A DNA stretch of 64,000 nucleotides, from assembly GCF_002924445.1 (NCBI RefSeq), contig NZ_PIGG01000064.1:178144-242143 (forward strand). Direction: 5' to 3'. This document shows positions 1 through 7,555 of this stretch, piece by piece. The position numbers and the translations under genes are program-made. The notes beneath the pieces are model-generated. The model did not search any database, was not told where the DNA came from, and worked only from the letters and a program-made list of their open reading frames with translations. Each line of letters starts with the position of its first letter. Within the stretch, counting starts at the first letter, position 1. Origin of the DNA: Minwuia thermotolerans (GTDB lineage: Bacteria > Pseudomonadota > Alphaproteobacteria > Minwuiales > Minwuiaceae).

Positions 1-106
1 GGGCACCATGGCACTACGGCAATGGGGCGAAGCCGTGCCGAACTGAGGCGAAGTCGGGGTCATGTGCGGGCGGGGCCGCCGCAATTGGCCGCCCTGACGC
101 AGCTAC

Positions 107-1315
107 TCAGTCGGGGCCGCCGCTCCCGGGCGCGAAGACAATACGGTCGGCGCCGATGAAGCGGCGGACGCGATCCAGTTCCGCCTCCAGCCGCTGCCGC
201 CGGCCGCTCGAGACCCGCACACCCGGCTCCCACCAGATTCGGCGGACGGCGAGCGCGCCGTCCTCGCGCTTCATGTCGATGCGGCCGACCAGGCGGTCCC
301 CCTCCAGCATGGGAAAGACGTAGTAGCCGTAGCGGCGATTCGCAGCTGGTACGAAGACCTCGATGCGGTAGTCGAAGCCGAACAGCCGCAGCGCGCGCTT
401 GCGGTCGCGCAGCACCGGATCGAAGGGGCTGAGCATGCGCAGGCGCGGCGGCAGGGCGATGTCGTCGGCGTGCGTGTCCAGCACCGCCGGCTCGGCCAGC
501 GCCTCCCGGGGGCGGCTGCCGTCGACGGCGCCGACCAACACGCGCGGGAAGCCGCGGCCCGCCGGGCCCGAGGCCCACGTCTTTGCCTCCTCGACCGAAG
601 CCAGCCCCCAGAACTGGGCGAGTTCCCCCGGCGTTGCGACGCCGAGCCGCTCCAGCGCGCCGCGGCAGAGCCAGTCGACCCAGGTGTCGTGGTCCGGCGC
701 GTCGGCCCGGTGCTCGGCCGGGATGACCCGTTCGCTCAGGTCGTAGGCGTTCTGGAAGCCGCGGCGGTGACAGATCGCCAGGTCGCCGGTGCGCCAGAGA
801 TATTCCAGCGCGGTCTTGGAGGGATGCCAATCCCACCACGCGCCGCCGGGCCGCCTCTCCGTCGTCATGTCGCGGGCCATGACGGGGCCGTTCCGTTCGA
901 CATGCGCCAGTACATCGTCCAACCGCTCCTCGAAGCCCTCGCGGCGCCAGGTGCGCCAGCGTTCGACCAGACGATCCCGGTCGCGGGCGAACTTGCGCCG
1001 CCAGAGGGGATAGAAGCGGGTAGGGATGACGGCGGCGTCGTGGGTCCAGTTCTCGAACAGGTCCCGTTCGCGCTCCAGCAGGCGCTGCAACAGGTCCGGC
1101 CGGTAGGTCTGGTTGCGCGCGAACAGGATCATGTGGTGGGCGCGCTCGACGGTGTTGATGCTGTCGACCTGGACGAAGCCCATGCGCTCGATCAGTTCCC
1201 GAACGCCGCCCGCATAGATCTTCCGTCCCGGCGCATCGGCGAGACCCTGGCGTTGCAGCAGCACCCGTCGGGCCAGCGCTGCACTGACCGATGGTTTCGT
1301 TTCGTTCCCTTCCAT
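107..1315 (-). CDS. YcaQ-like winged-helix DNA glycosylase (HTH_42 family)
   Basis: The 402-residue protein matches the winged-helix YcaQ/AlkX family, which unhooks DNA interstrand crosslinks and acts as a monofunctional glycosylase. A Gln-Val-Asp at residues 49-51 sits where the family carries its catalytic QxD motif, followed by the conserved SINTVERAHH stretch. The length is normal for the family. The start is the first ATG of the frame; no clear Shine-Dalgarno is visible upstream on the minus strand. It is divergent from the iron-storage unit and has no obvious operon partner. Family assignment is secure; the crosslink-repair role is inferred from characterised YcaQ. Confidence 0.85.
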   Translation of the reverse strand: MEGNETKPSVSAALARRVLLQRQGLADAPGRKIYAGGVRELIERMGFVQVDSINTVERAHHMILFARNQTYRPDLLQRLLERERDLFENWTHDAAVIPTRFYPLWRRKFARDRDRLVERWRTWRREGFEERLDDVLAHVERNGPVMARDMTTERRPGGAWWDWHPSKTALEYLWRTGDLAICHRRGFQNAYDLSERVIPAEHRADAPDHDTWVDWLCRGALERLGVATPGELAQFWGLASVEEAKTWASGPAGRGFPRVLVGAVDGSRPREALAEPAVLDTHADDIALPPRLRMLSPFDPVLRDRKRALRLFGFDYRIEVFVPAANRRYGYYVFPMLEGDRLVGRIDMKREDGALAVRRIWWEPGVRVSSGRRQRLEAELDRVRRFIGADRIVFAPGSGGPD

Positions 1316-1391
1316 GAGGCCATTTGGGACCGTGGCGCTGATTCCCGCAAGCGCCGGATGGGAACGCCGGCTGCCGAGAGCCTCAATGATT

Positions 1392-1410
1392 AATAATGAT
1401 TATCAATATT
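1392..1410. promoter_or_regulatory. Fur-box-like palindrome upstream of bfd
   Basis: The 19 bases agree at about 16 positions with the classical Fur consensus GATAATGATwATCATTATC. It lies in a strikingly AT-rich patch between the glycosylase gene and bfd, roughly 100 bases upstream of the bfd start. Iron-responsive control of a bfd/bfr unit is expected biologically. Binding by Fur rather than Irr or RirA, the other alphaproteobacterial iron regulators, cannot be decided from sequence. Confidence 0.6.
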
Positions 1411-1452
1411 GAAAATTATCGACTCCGATCATATTTGCCCGAGAGTACGCGA

Positions 1453-1481
1453 TTGACAGTCATTCGCAATCGCAGGAAAAT
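1453..1481 (+). promoter_or_regulatory. candidate sigma-70 promoter of bfd-bfr
   Basis: A perfect TTGACA (1453-1458) is followed after 17 bases by GAAAAT (1476-1481), which keeps four of six -10 positions. Transcription would begin near 1488, giving a leader of about 20 bases before bfd. The Fur-like palindrome lies about 45 bases upstream of the -35 box. Confidence 0.5.
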
Positions 1482-1510
1482 GCCCGGGTCCGTTGGGGAG
1501 TCGACGAAGT

Positions 1511-1708
1511 ATGTATGTGTGTATCTGCAACGCCCTTTCCGATGATCAGGTGACCGGCGCCATCCGCCAGGGTGTGGACTGCGCCGAGGATCTCCACCCG
1601 CATCTGGGCTGCGAGGTGCGCTGCGGCCGTTGCGTATCGACAATCGTGGAAATGATGGATGCGGAACTCAACGGCGCAGGCGATGCGGCAATGATGGCCG
1701 CGGAATAG
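1511..1708 (+). CDS. bfd: bacterioferritin-associated ferredoxin
   Basis: The 65-residue protein is a Bfd-type [2Fe-2S] ferredoxin, which docks on bacterioferritin and delivers electrons to mobilise stored iron. The cluster ligands are visible as Cys4-x-Cys6 and Cys38-x-x-Cys41 (CICN and CGRC). An in-frame ATG exists at 1493, but the start at 1511 gives the canonical MYVCICNA N-terminus. A GGGGAG at 1493-1498 lies somewhat far upstream as ribosome site. It is followed by a small ORF and bfr on the same strand, so the three are probably one iron-regulated transcript. Confidence 0.93.
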   Translation: MYVCICNALSDDQVTGAIRQGVDCAEDLHPHLGCEVRCGRCVSTIVEMMDAELNGAGDAAMMAAE

Positions 1709-1730
1709 CGTTGTGTTCGCCAGCCGCCAG

Positions 1731-1868
1731 ATGTTTCACTGGTTTGCCGCGGCGCGGGAAATCCGCGCGCAGGGCCAGGCGCTGAAGGCGCAGGCCGAGG
1801 CGGCGGACCGTGCGCAGCCAAGGCCACGGCCCGAGACCGAACCAGAAAACAAGAAGGGCGGGTCATGA
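1731..1868 (+). CDS. candidate 45-residue small protein between bfd and bfr
   Basis: An ATG at 1731 opens a 45-codon frame whose TGA (1866-1868) overlaps the bfr ATG in an ATGA junction, the arrangement of translationally coupled genes. The predicted product starts [19 protein letters not shown], has an amphipathic Ala/Gln/Glu-rich first half and a Pro/Glu/Lys-rich hydrophilic tail. No strong Shine-Dalgarno is seen. I do not recognise the family. It could be a short modulator of the ferredoxin-ferritin pair or a chance open frame; only the precise overlap with bfr and the fill of the intergenic gap argue for it. Confidence 0.4.
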   Translation: MFHWFAAAREIRAQGQALKAQAEAADRAQPRPRPETEPENKKGGS

Positions 1869-2350
1869 AGGGCAACCGCGACATCATCGATCACCTCAAC
1901 AAGATCCTTTTCAACGAACTGACGGCCATCAACCAGTATTTCCTCCACAGCCGAATGCTGAAGGACTGGGGCATGCATCGTCTCGGCGATGTCGAGTACG
2001 ACGAATCGATCGACGAGATGAAGCACGCCGACAGGCTGATCGAGCGGATCCTGTTTCTGGAGGGCCTGCCGAACCTGCAGGATCTCGGCAAGCTGCGCAT
2101 CGGTCAGAATGTCAAGGAAGTGCTCGAAGGCGATCTGGCGCTGGAGATGTCCGGCCATGACGATCTCAAGGCGGCGATCGCCGCCTGTGAGGGCGCGCAG
2201 GACTATGTCAGCCGCGAGATCCTCGCCGACATCATGGAGTCCGAGGAAGACCACATCGACTTCCTCGAGACACAGCTGGGCCTGATCGAGAAGGTGGGCA
2301 TGCAGAACTATCTGCAGGCCCAGATGGGCGAGGGCGCCGCCTCGTCCTGA
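1865..2350 (+). CDS. bfr: bacterioferritin
   Basis: This 161-residue protein is a haem-containing ferritin that assembles into a 24-mer cage and stores ferric iron in the cytoplasm. All ferroxidase ligands of the E. coli protein are conserved at identical positions: Glu18, Glu51, His54, Glu94, Glu127 and His130. The haem-ligating Met52 is in the DEMKHADR segment. Length is standard. The ATG overlaps the stop of the upstream small ORF by four bases. Co-occurrence with bfd supports a complete iron storage and release pair. Confidence 0.97.
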   Translation: MKGNRDIIDHLNKILFNELTAINQYFLHSRMLKDWGMHRLGDVEYDESIDEMKHADRLIERILFLEGLPNLQDLGKLRIGQNVKEVLEGDLALEMSGHDDLKAAIAACEGAQDYVSREILADIMESEEDHIDFLETQLGLIEKVGMQNYLQAQMGEGAASS

Positions 2351-2461
2351 TCCGGTTTCCGGCCGCGGCTGTCGTCCGCCGGCGCGAATTCGTCTCTTTC
2401 CCGACAGCGCCCGGCGCTTCAGGATGCCGATCATGCCGCGCGGGCATGGAGGGATCGGCGG

Positions 2462-3712
2462 ATGGGCTATTCCGCGTTCAGGATTGTCAGGGAGGCGCTG
2501 ACCGGCCATCGGGGCTGGAAGCCGGCCTGGCGCGATCCCGAACCGAAGGCGGAGTATGACGCTGTGGTGGTCGGCGGCGGCGGGCACGGGCTGGCCACCG
2601 CCTTCTACCTGGCCAGGGAACATGGGCTGGCGAACGTCGCGGTTCTGGAGAAGGGCTGGCTCGGTTCCGGCAATATCGGCCGCAACACCACGATCATCCG
2701 CTCCAACTACCTGCTTCCCGGCAACCAGCCCTTCTACGAATGGTCAATGAAGCTCTGGGAGGGGCTGGAGCAGGCGCTCAACTTCAACGCGATGGTTTCC
2801 CAGCGCGGGGTGCTCAACCTCTGCCACAGCGACGCCCAGCGCGACGCCTATGCGCGCCGCGGTAACGCCATGATCATGTCCGGCGCGGATGCCGTACTGC
2901 TGGACCGGGACGGCGTCCGGCGCATGTGCCCCTTCCTCGACTTCGACAACGCGCGCTTTCCGATCACCGGCGGGCTCTGGCAGCCGCGCGGCGGCACCGC
3001 CCGCCATGACGCCGTGGCCTGGGGCTATGCCCGCGCCGCCGACCGCCGCGGCGTGGACATCGTGCAGAACTGCGAGGTCACCGGCTTCCTGATCGAGGGC
3101 GGCGTCTGCCGCGGCGTCGAGACCACGCGGGGGCCGATCCGGGCGCGCCGTGTGGGCGTGGCCGTCGCCGGCTCGTCCTCCCGGGTCATGGCGCTGGCGG
3201 GGCTCCGTCTGCCCATCGAGAGCCATGTGCTGCAGGCGTTCGTCACCGAGGGGCTGAAACCCGTCCTGCCCGGCGTCGTCACGTACGGCGCGGGCCATTT
3301 CTACGTCTCCCAGTCCGACAAGGGCGGACTGGTCTTCGGCGGCGACCTGGACGGCTACAACACCTACGCCCAGCGCGGCAACCTGCCGGTCGTGGAGGAC
3401 GTCTGCGAGGGCGGCATGGCCATGATGCCGTCGATCGGCCGCGCCCGCGTGCTGCGCATGTGGGGCGGCGTGGTGGACATGAGCATGGACGGCTCCCCCA
3501 TCATCGACCGCACGCCGGTGGAGGGGCTCTTCTTCAACGGCGGCTGGTGCTATGGCGGCTTCAAGGCGACGCCGGCGAGCGGCTGGTGCTTCGCGCATCT
3601 GATGGCGACGGGCGATCCGCATCCCGTCGCCGCCGCCATGCGCCTGGACCGCTTCCGGACGGGCGCGCCGATCGACGAACGCGGCGCTGGCCCGCAGCCC
3701 AACCTGCACTGA
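2462..3712 (+). CDS. soxB: sarcosine oxidase beta subunit
   Basis: This is the 416-residue flavin subunit of heterotetrameric sarcosine oxidase, which demethylates N-methylglycine to glycine using O2. A Rossmann FAD motif VVVGGGGHGLATAFYLA spans residues 35-51. His182, in the segment TARHDAVAWGYARAA, matches the histidine that carries covalent FMN in characterised beta subunits. The start is supported by GGAGGGAT about eight bases upstream. It heads soxB-soxD-soxA-soxG, with soxD starting 10 bases after its stop. It cannot be a monomeric SoxA-type oxidase because all four subunit genes are present. Confidence 0.95.
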   Translation: MGYSAFRIVREALTGHRGWKPAWRDPEPKAEYDAVVVGGGGHGLATAFYLAREHGLANVAVLEKGWLGSGNIGRNTTIIRSNYLLPGNQPFYEWSMKLWEGLEQALNFNAMVSQRGVLNLCHSDAQRDAYARRGNAMIMSGADAVLLDRDGVRRMCPFLDFDNARFPITGGLWQPRGGTARHDAVAWGYARAADRRGVDIVQNCEVTGFLIEGGVCRGVETTRGPIRARRVGVAVAGSSSRVMALAGLRLPIESHVLQAFVTEGLKPVLPGVVTYGAGHFYVSQSDKGGLVFGGDLDGYNTYAQRGNLPVVEDVCEGGMAMMPSIGRARVLRMWGGVVDMSMDGSPIIDRTPVEGLFFNGGWCYGGFKATPASGWCFAHLMATGDPHPVAAAMRLDRFRTGAPIDERGAGPQPNLH

Positions 3713-3722
3713 GGCCCGAGCG

Positions 3723-4010
3723 ATGATCATCGACCATCCGCTGCTCGGTCCCCGCGACATTGCCGAGTTCATCTGCCTGGGCGACGCTGTACTGATCGAG
3801 CGCCCGGACCCGGCCGCCGGGGACGCCATGGACCGATTCCACGACTGGCTCCACCTGCGCGACAATCCCGCCGGCGAGCATCGGGAACTCTGGTATCACG
3901 AGCACGGCGACCGATCATGGCTGGTGGTCACGCGCGACACGCTGACCCACGAGATCAGACGCGTCGAGCTGGCCCGCGACGTCGCCCGCGCCAGAGGCCG
4001 GGGCGTATGA
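3723..4010 (+). CDS. soxD: sarcosine oxidase delta subunit, apparently lacking zinc cysteines
   Basis: The 95-residue protein aligns with SoxD by its GPRDIAEF and RDNPAGEH segments and by position between soxB and soxA. In characterised delta subunits a zinc ion is held by a CPxCG pair near the N-terminus and a downstream His/Cys pair. Here the N-terminal site reads HPLLG and the later site HEHGD, so the cysteine ligands are absent. It may be a structural, zinc-free variant. The stop overlaps the soxA ATG as ATGA, indicating translational coupling and stoichiometric synthesis. Confidence 0.9.
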   Translation: MIIDHPLLGPRDIAEFICLGDAVLIERPDPAAGDAMDRFHDWLHLRDNPAGEHRELWYHEHGDRSWLVVTRDTLTHEIRRVELARDVARARGRGV

Positions 4011-6946
4011 ACCAGCCCTTCCGCCTGCATGACGGGTTGATCGACCGCAGCGCGACGCTCTCCTTCACCTTCGACGACCGGGCGTTCGAAGGACACCCGG
4101 GGGACACGCTAGCCTCGGCGCTGCTGGCCAATGGCGTGCGGCTTGTCGGCCGGTCGTTCAAGTATCACCGCCCGCGCGGCATCTTCGCCGCCGGATCGGA
4201 GGAGCCGAACGCGCTGGTGGAAGTGCGCGCCGGCGCCCGGCGTGAACCCAATACAAGGGCGACGGTCGCGGAGCTGTTCGAGGGGCTGGAGGCCCGAAGC
4301 CAGAACCACCGCGGTTCTCTGAAACGGGATCTGCTGGCGGTCAACGACCTGCTGGCGCCATTCCTCACGGCCGGCTTCTACTACAAGACGTTCATGTGGC
4401 CGCGGCGCTTCTGGGAGAAGGTCTACGAGCCGGCGATCCGCAACGCGGCGGGGCTGGGGCGCCTTTCAGGCGAGACCGACCCGGACAGTTACGACAAGGG
4501 CTTCCTGCACTGCGATCTGCTGGTGATCGGGGCCGGACCGGCCGGACTGACGGCGGCGCTGACCGCTGCCCGCGCCGGCCGGCGCGTGATCCTGGCGGAT
4601 GAGGATTTCCGTCTCGGCGGCCGGCTCAATGCGGAGACGCTCGAGGTGAACGGACGCGCCGGGGCCGAATGGGCCGCCGCGGTGGCGGGCGAGCTCTCGG
4701 CCATGGAAAATGTCCGCGTCATGGCGCGGACGACCGTCATCGGCGCCTTCGATCATGGCGGCTATGGCGCGTTGCAGCGCATGACCGATCACCTGCCCGA
4801 TCCGGGCGCCGCGCCGCGGCAGGTGTTCTGGCGCATCCGCGCCCGCCATGCGGTGCTCGCCGCCGGCGCCACCGAGCGGGCCATCGCCTTCGGCGGCAAC
4901 GAGCGGCCCGGCGTGATGCTGGCCGGGGCCGTGCGGACCTATCTTAACCGCTACGGCGTCGCGCCCGGCCGGCGCGTGGCGGTGTTCACCAGCAACGATG
5001 ATGGCTGGCGCACGGCATCCGACCTTCGCGAACAGGGCGTCGAGGTCGCGGCGGTGATCGACGCGCGCGACTGCAATGCGCCGCTGGAACTGCCGGGCGT
5101 GGAAGCCGTGCGTGGCGGGAGGGTGGTCGAGACCAGGGGACGTCATGCCCTGAAGGAGGTCCGCCTGGCGGACGGCCGGCGGATCGAGGCCGATTGTCTC
5201 GCCGTCTCCGGCGGCTGGAACCCCAACGTCCACCTGACCTGCCATCACCGCGGGCGCCCGGTCTGGCGCGACGACATTGCCGCCTTCGTGCCAGGTCCGG
5301 ACCTGCCGCCCGGCATGATGGTCGCGGGCGCCGCGGCGGGCGATCTCACCCTGGCGGCGGCGCTGCGCGCGGGCCGGGAGGCGGCGCTCTCGGCGCTGGA
5401 CCTGGACGGGCCCGGGCCGGACCTGCCGCAGGCCGAGGACGAGCCTGCCCGGGTGACGGCGCTCTGGCATGTCGCGGAAACCAGGGGCCGGGCCTGGCTG
5501 GATCTGCAGAACGACGTCACCGTCAAGGATGTCCGGCTCGCCGCGCAGGAGGGCTACCGTGCCGTCGAGCAGGTCAAGCGCTATACCACCCTCGGCATGG
5601 CCACCGATCAGGGCCGCACCGCCAACGTGCCGGCGATCGGCGTGCTGGCGGAGACGCTTGGCAGGTCCATCGCGGAGACGGGAACGACGATCTTCCGCCC
5701 ACCCTACACCCCGGTTCCCGTCGGCGCCTTCGCCGGCCGGTCGCGCGGCCCGGATCTCCGGCCGATACGCCGCACGCCCAGCCATGACTGGGCCGTCGAG
5801 CAGGGCGCGGTTTTCGTGGAGGCAGGCCAGTGGCTCCGCGCCCAGTGGTTCCCGCGGACCGGCGAAACGCACTGGCGAGAGAGCGTCGACCGGGAGGTCC
5901 GGCAGGTGCGCTCGGCCGTGGGCGTCTGCGACGTCACGACGCTCGGCAAGATCGAGGTGCAGGGCCGTGACGCCGCGACTTTCCTCAATCGGATCTATGC
6001 CAATGGCTTTGCCAGACTGCCCGTCGGCAGGGTCCGTTATGGACTGATGCTGCGCGAGGACGGCTTCGTCTGTGACGACGGCACCGCGGCGCGGCTGGCC
6101 GAGGATCACTTCGTCATGACCACCACGACCGCCAATGCAGGGCTGGTGTTCCGCAATCTGGAGTTCTACCGCCAGTGCCACTGGCCGGACCTCGACGTGC
6201 ACCTGATCTCCGGCACCGATCAGTGGGCGCAGTTCGCGGTCGCCGGCCCGCGTTCGCGCGAGTTGCTGGGCAAGCTGGTCGACGCGGATACCGACATCTC
6301 CAACGAAGCCTTTCCCTTCATGGCCTGTGCCGAAATCACGGTCTGCGGCGGCGTGCCGGCCCGGCTGTTTCGCATCTCCTTTTCCGGCGAACTGGCCTAT
6401 GAGGTCGCCGTGCCGGCGCGTTATGGCGACGCCCTGATCCGGGCGCTGATGGCGGCGGGCGGGCCGCTCGGCGGCGTCCCCTACGGCACCGAGGCGCTGG
6501 GGGTGATGCGTATCGAGAAGGGGCATCCGGCCGGCAACGAACTGAACGGCCAGACCACGGCGCTGGATCTCGGCATGGACCGGCTGGTCAACAGGAAGAA
6601 GGTCGCCATCGGCAATGTCCTCTGCGACCGGCCGGAGATGAAGCGCGAGGACCGCTCGCGCCTGATGGGCTTCCGGCCCGTGGACCGCACGCGGGAGCTG
6701 CGTTCGGGCGCGCATTTCGTCGATCGGGGCGAAGCGGTGACCACCGGGAACGATCTCGGCTGGATGAGTTCGGCGGCGTGGTCGCCGACGCTGGGCCATT
6801 CGATCGGTCTCGGTTTCATCCGCCGCGGGGCAGCGCGCCTGGGCGATGTGGTTGTCGCGGCCGATCCGCTGCGGGACGAGATGATCGAGGTCGAAATCGT
6901 CTCGCCGCATTTCGTCGATCCGGACGGGGAGCGGCTGCGTGGCTGA
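4007..6946 (+). CDS. soxA: sarcosine oxidase alpha subunit
   Basis: The 979-residue alpha subunit binds NAD and carries the tetrahydrofolate-dependent half of the reaction, trapping the methyl carbon as 5,10-methylene-tetrahydrofolate. Residues 1-100 form the ferredoxin-like N-domain with the RSFKYHRPRGIFA segment. A dinucleotide fold begins near residue 170 (LLVIGAGPAGLTAAL). The region from about residue 620 resembles GcvT/aminomethyltransferase, with GVCDVTTLGKIEVQG near its start. The chosen ATG overlaps the soxD stop; an earlier in-frame start would run into soxD. The 3' end overlaps soxG by eight bases. Confidence 0.95.
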   Translation: MNQPFRLHDGLIDRSATLSFTFDDRAFEGHPGDTLASALLANGVRLVGRSFKYHRPRGIFAAGSEEPNALVEVRAGARREPNTRATVAELFEGLEARSQNHRGSLKRDLLAVNDLLAPFLTAGFYYKTFMWPRRFWEKVYEPAIRNAAGLGRLSGETDPDSYDKGFLHCDLLVIGAGPAGLTAALTAARAGRRVILADEDFRLGGRLNAETLEVNGRAGAEWAAAVAGELSAMENVRVMARTTVIGAFDHGGYGALQRMTDHLPDPGAAPRQVFWRIRARHAVLAAGATERAIAFGGNERPGVMLAGAVRTYLNRYGVAPGRRVAVFTSNDDGWRTASDLREQGVEVAAVIDARDCNAPLELPGVEAVRGGRVVETRGRHALKEVRLADGRRIEADCLAVSGGWNPNVHLTCHHRGRPVWRDDIAAFVPGPDLPPGMMVAGAAAGDLTLAAALRAGREAALSALDLDGPGPDLPQAEDEPARVTALWHVAETRGRAWLDLQNDVTVKDVRLAAQEGYRAVEQVKRYTTLGMATDQGRTANVPAIGVLAETLGRSIAETGTTIFRPPYTPVPVGAFAGRSRGPDLRPIRRTPSHDWAVEQGAVFVEAGQWLRAQWFPRTGETHWRESVDREVRQVRSAVGVCDVTTLGKIEVQGRDAATFLNRIYANGFARLPVGRVRYGLMLREDGFVCDDGTAARLAEDHFVMTTTTANAGLVFRNLEFYRQCHWPDLDVHLISGTDQWAQFAVAGPRSRELLGKLVDADTDISNEAFPFMACAEITVCGGVPARLFRISFSGELAYEVAVPARYGDALIRALMAAGGPLGGVPYGTEALGVMRIEKGHPAGNELNGQTTALDLGMDRLVNRKKVAIGNVLCDRPEMKREDRSRLMGFRPVDRTRELRSGAHFVDRGEAVTTGNDLGWMSSAAWSPTLGHSIGLGFIRRGAARLGDVVVAADPLRDEMIEVEIVSPHFVDPDGERLRG

Positions 6947-7526
6947 GTTCGAACTGGCTCCGCGAAGCCCGCTCGGCGGCATCCGACAGGATTTCGGCGG
7001 TGTGAGCCTGTCGGAGCCGGCCGGGCTGGGTATCGCCGCGATCGCCGTGCCACGCGGCGGCGATGCGGCGCTGGCGGACGCCGTGCGCGCGGTCTGGGGC
7101 ATGGAGTTGCCGACTGTCGGCCGTTATTCGATCGGAACGGACGGCCTTCGGCTCATCGGCATGTCGCCGGACCAGTTTTTCGCGGTCTTCCCGTGCGAGG
7201 GACCCGACGCGGCGCGGATCGTGGCGACGGCGTTGGGCGAGGCGGCCTGGGTCACTGAACAATCCGACGCCTGGGCCGTGCTCGACCTGGAGGGGCCAGG
7301 GGTGCGCGCCGCCCTGGAGCGTGTCTGTCCGCTGGACCTGCATCCGGACCTCTTTGCCGCCGACTTGGCCCAGCGCACGCTGATGGAGCATCTCTCGGTC
7401 ATCGTCATGCGCCTGGCGGAAGACCGCTTCCGCCTGATGTCGCCCTCGTCGTCGGCCCTGTCGTTCCTGCACATGGTCGAGACGTCGGCGCGGAACATTG
7501 TGCGCGGCGGGGATCACGGGGCATAA
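6939..7526 (+). CDS. soxG: sarcosine oxidase gamma subunit
   Basis: The 195-residue protein fits SoxG, the small GcvT-fold structural subunit that completes the heterotetramer. It starts at a GTG inside the end of soxA, preceded by GGGGAG at a good distance. Overall similarity to the family is modest, as is usual for gamma subunits; identification rests on gene order, length and segments such as SAPLGG-like N-terminal residues and the C-terminal SFLHMVETSARNI. Formate dehydrogenase genes begin only 29 bases downstream, so co-transcription is plausible. Confidence 0.88.
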   Translation: MAEFELAPRSPLGGIRQDFGGVSLSEPAGLGIAAIAVPRGGDAALADAVRAVWGMELPTVGRYSIGTDGLRLIGMSPDQFFAVFPCEGPDAARIVATALGEAAWVTEQSDAWAVLDLEGPGVRAALERVCPLDLHPDLFAADLAQRTLMEHLSVIVMRLAEDRFRLMSPSSSALSFLHMVETSARNIVRGGDHGA

Positions 7527-7555
7527 AGGGCGTCCCGAAGGCTAGGAGACTGCCG

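Noticed and set aside
2..46. Possible 3' end of an upstream plus-strand gene
   Set aside because: Fourteen codons before a TGA are too few to support a call. Nothing else is seen in positions 1-106.
4466..7102. An 878-codon minus-strand frame opposite soxA
   Set aside because: It mirrors the codon bias of soxA and has no domain or ribosome site.
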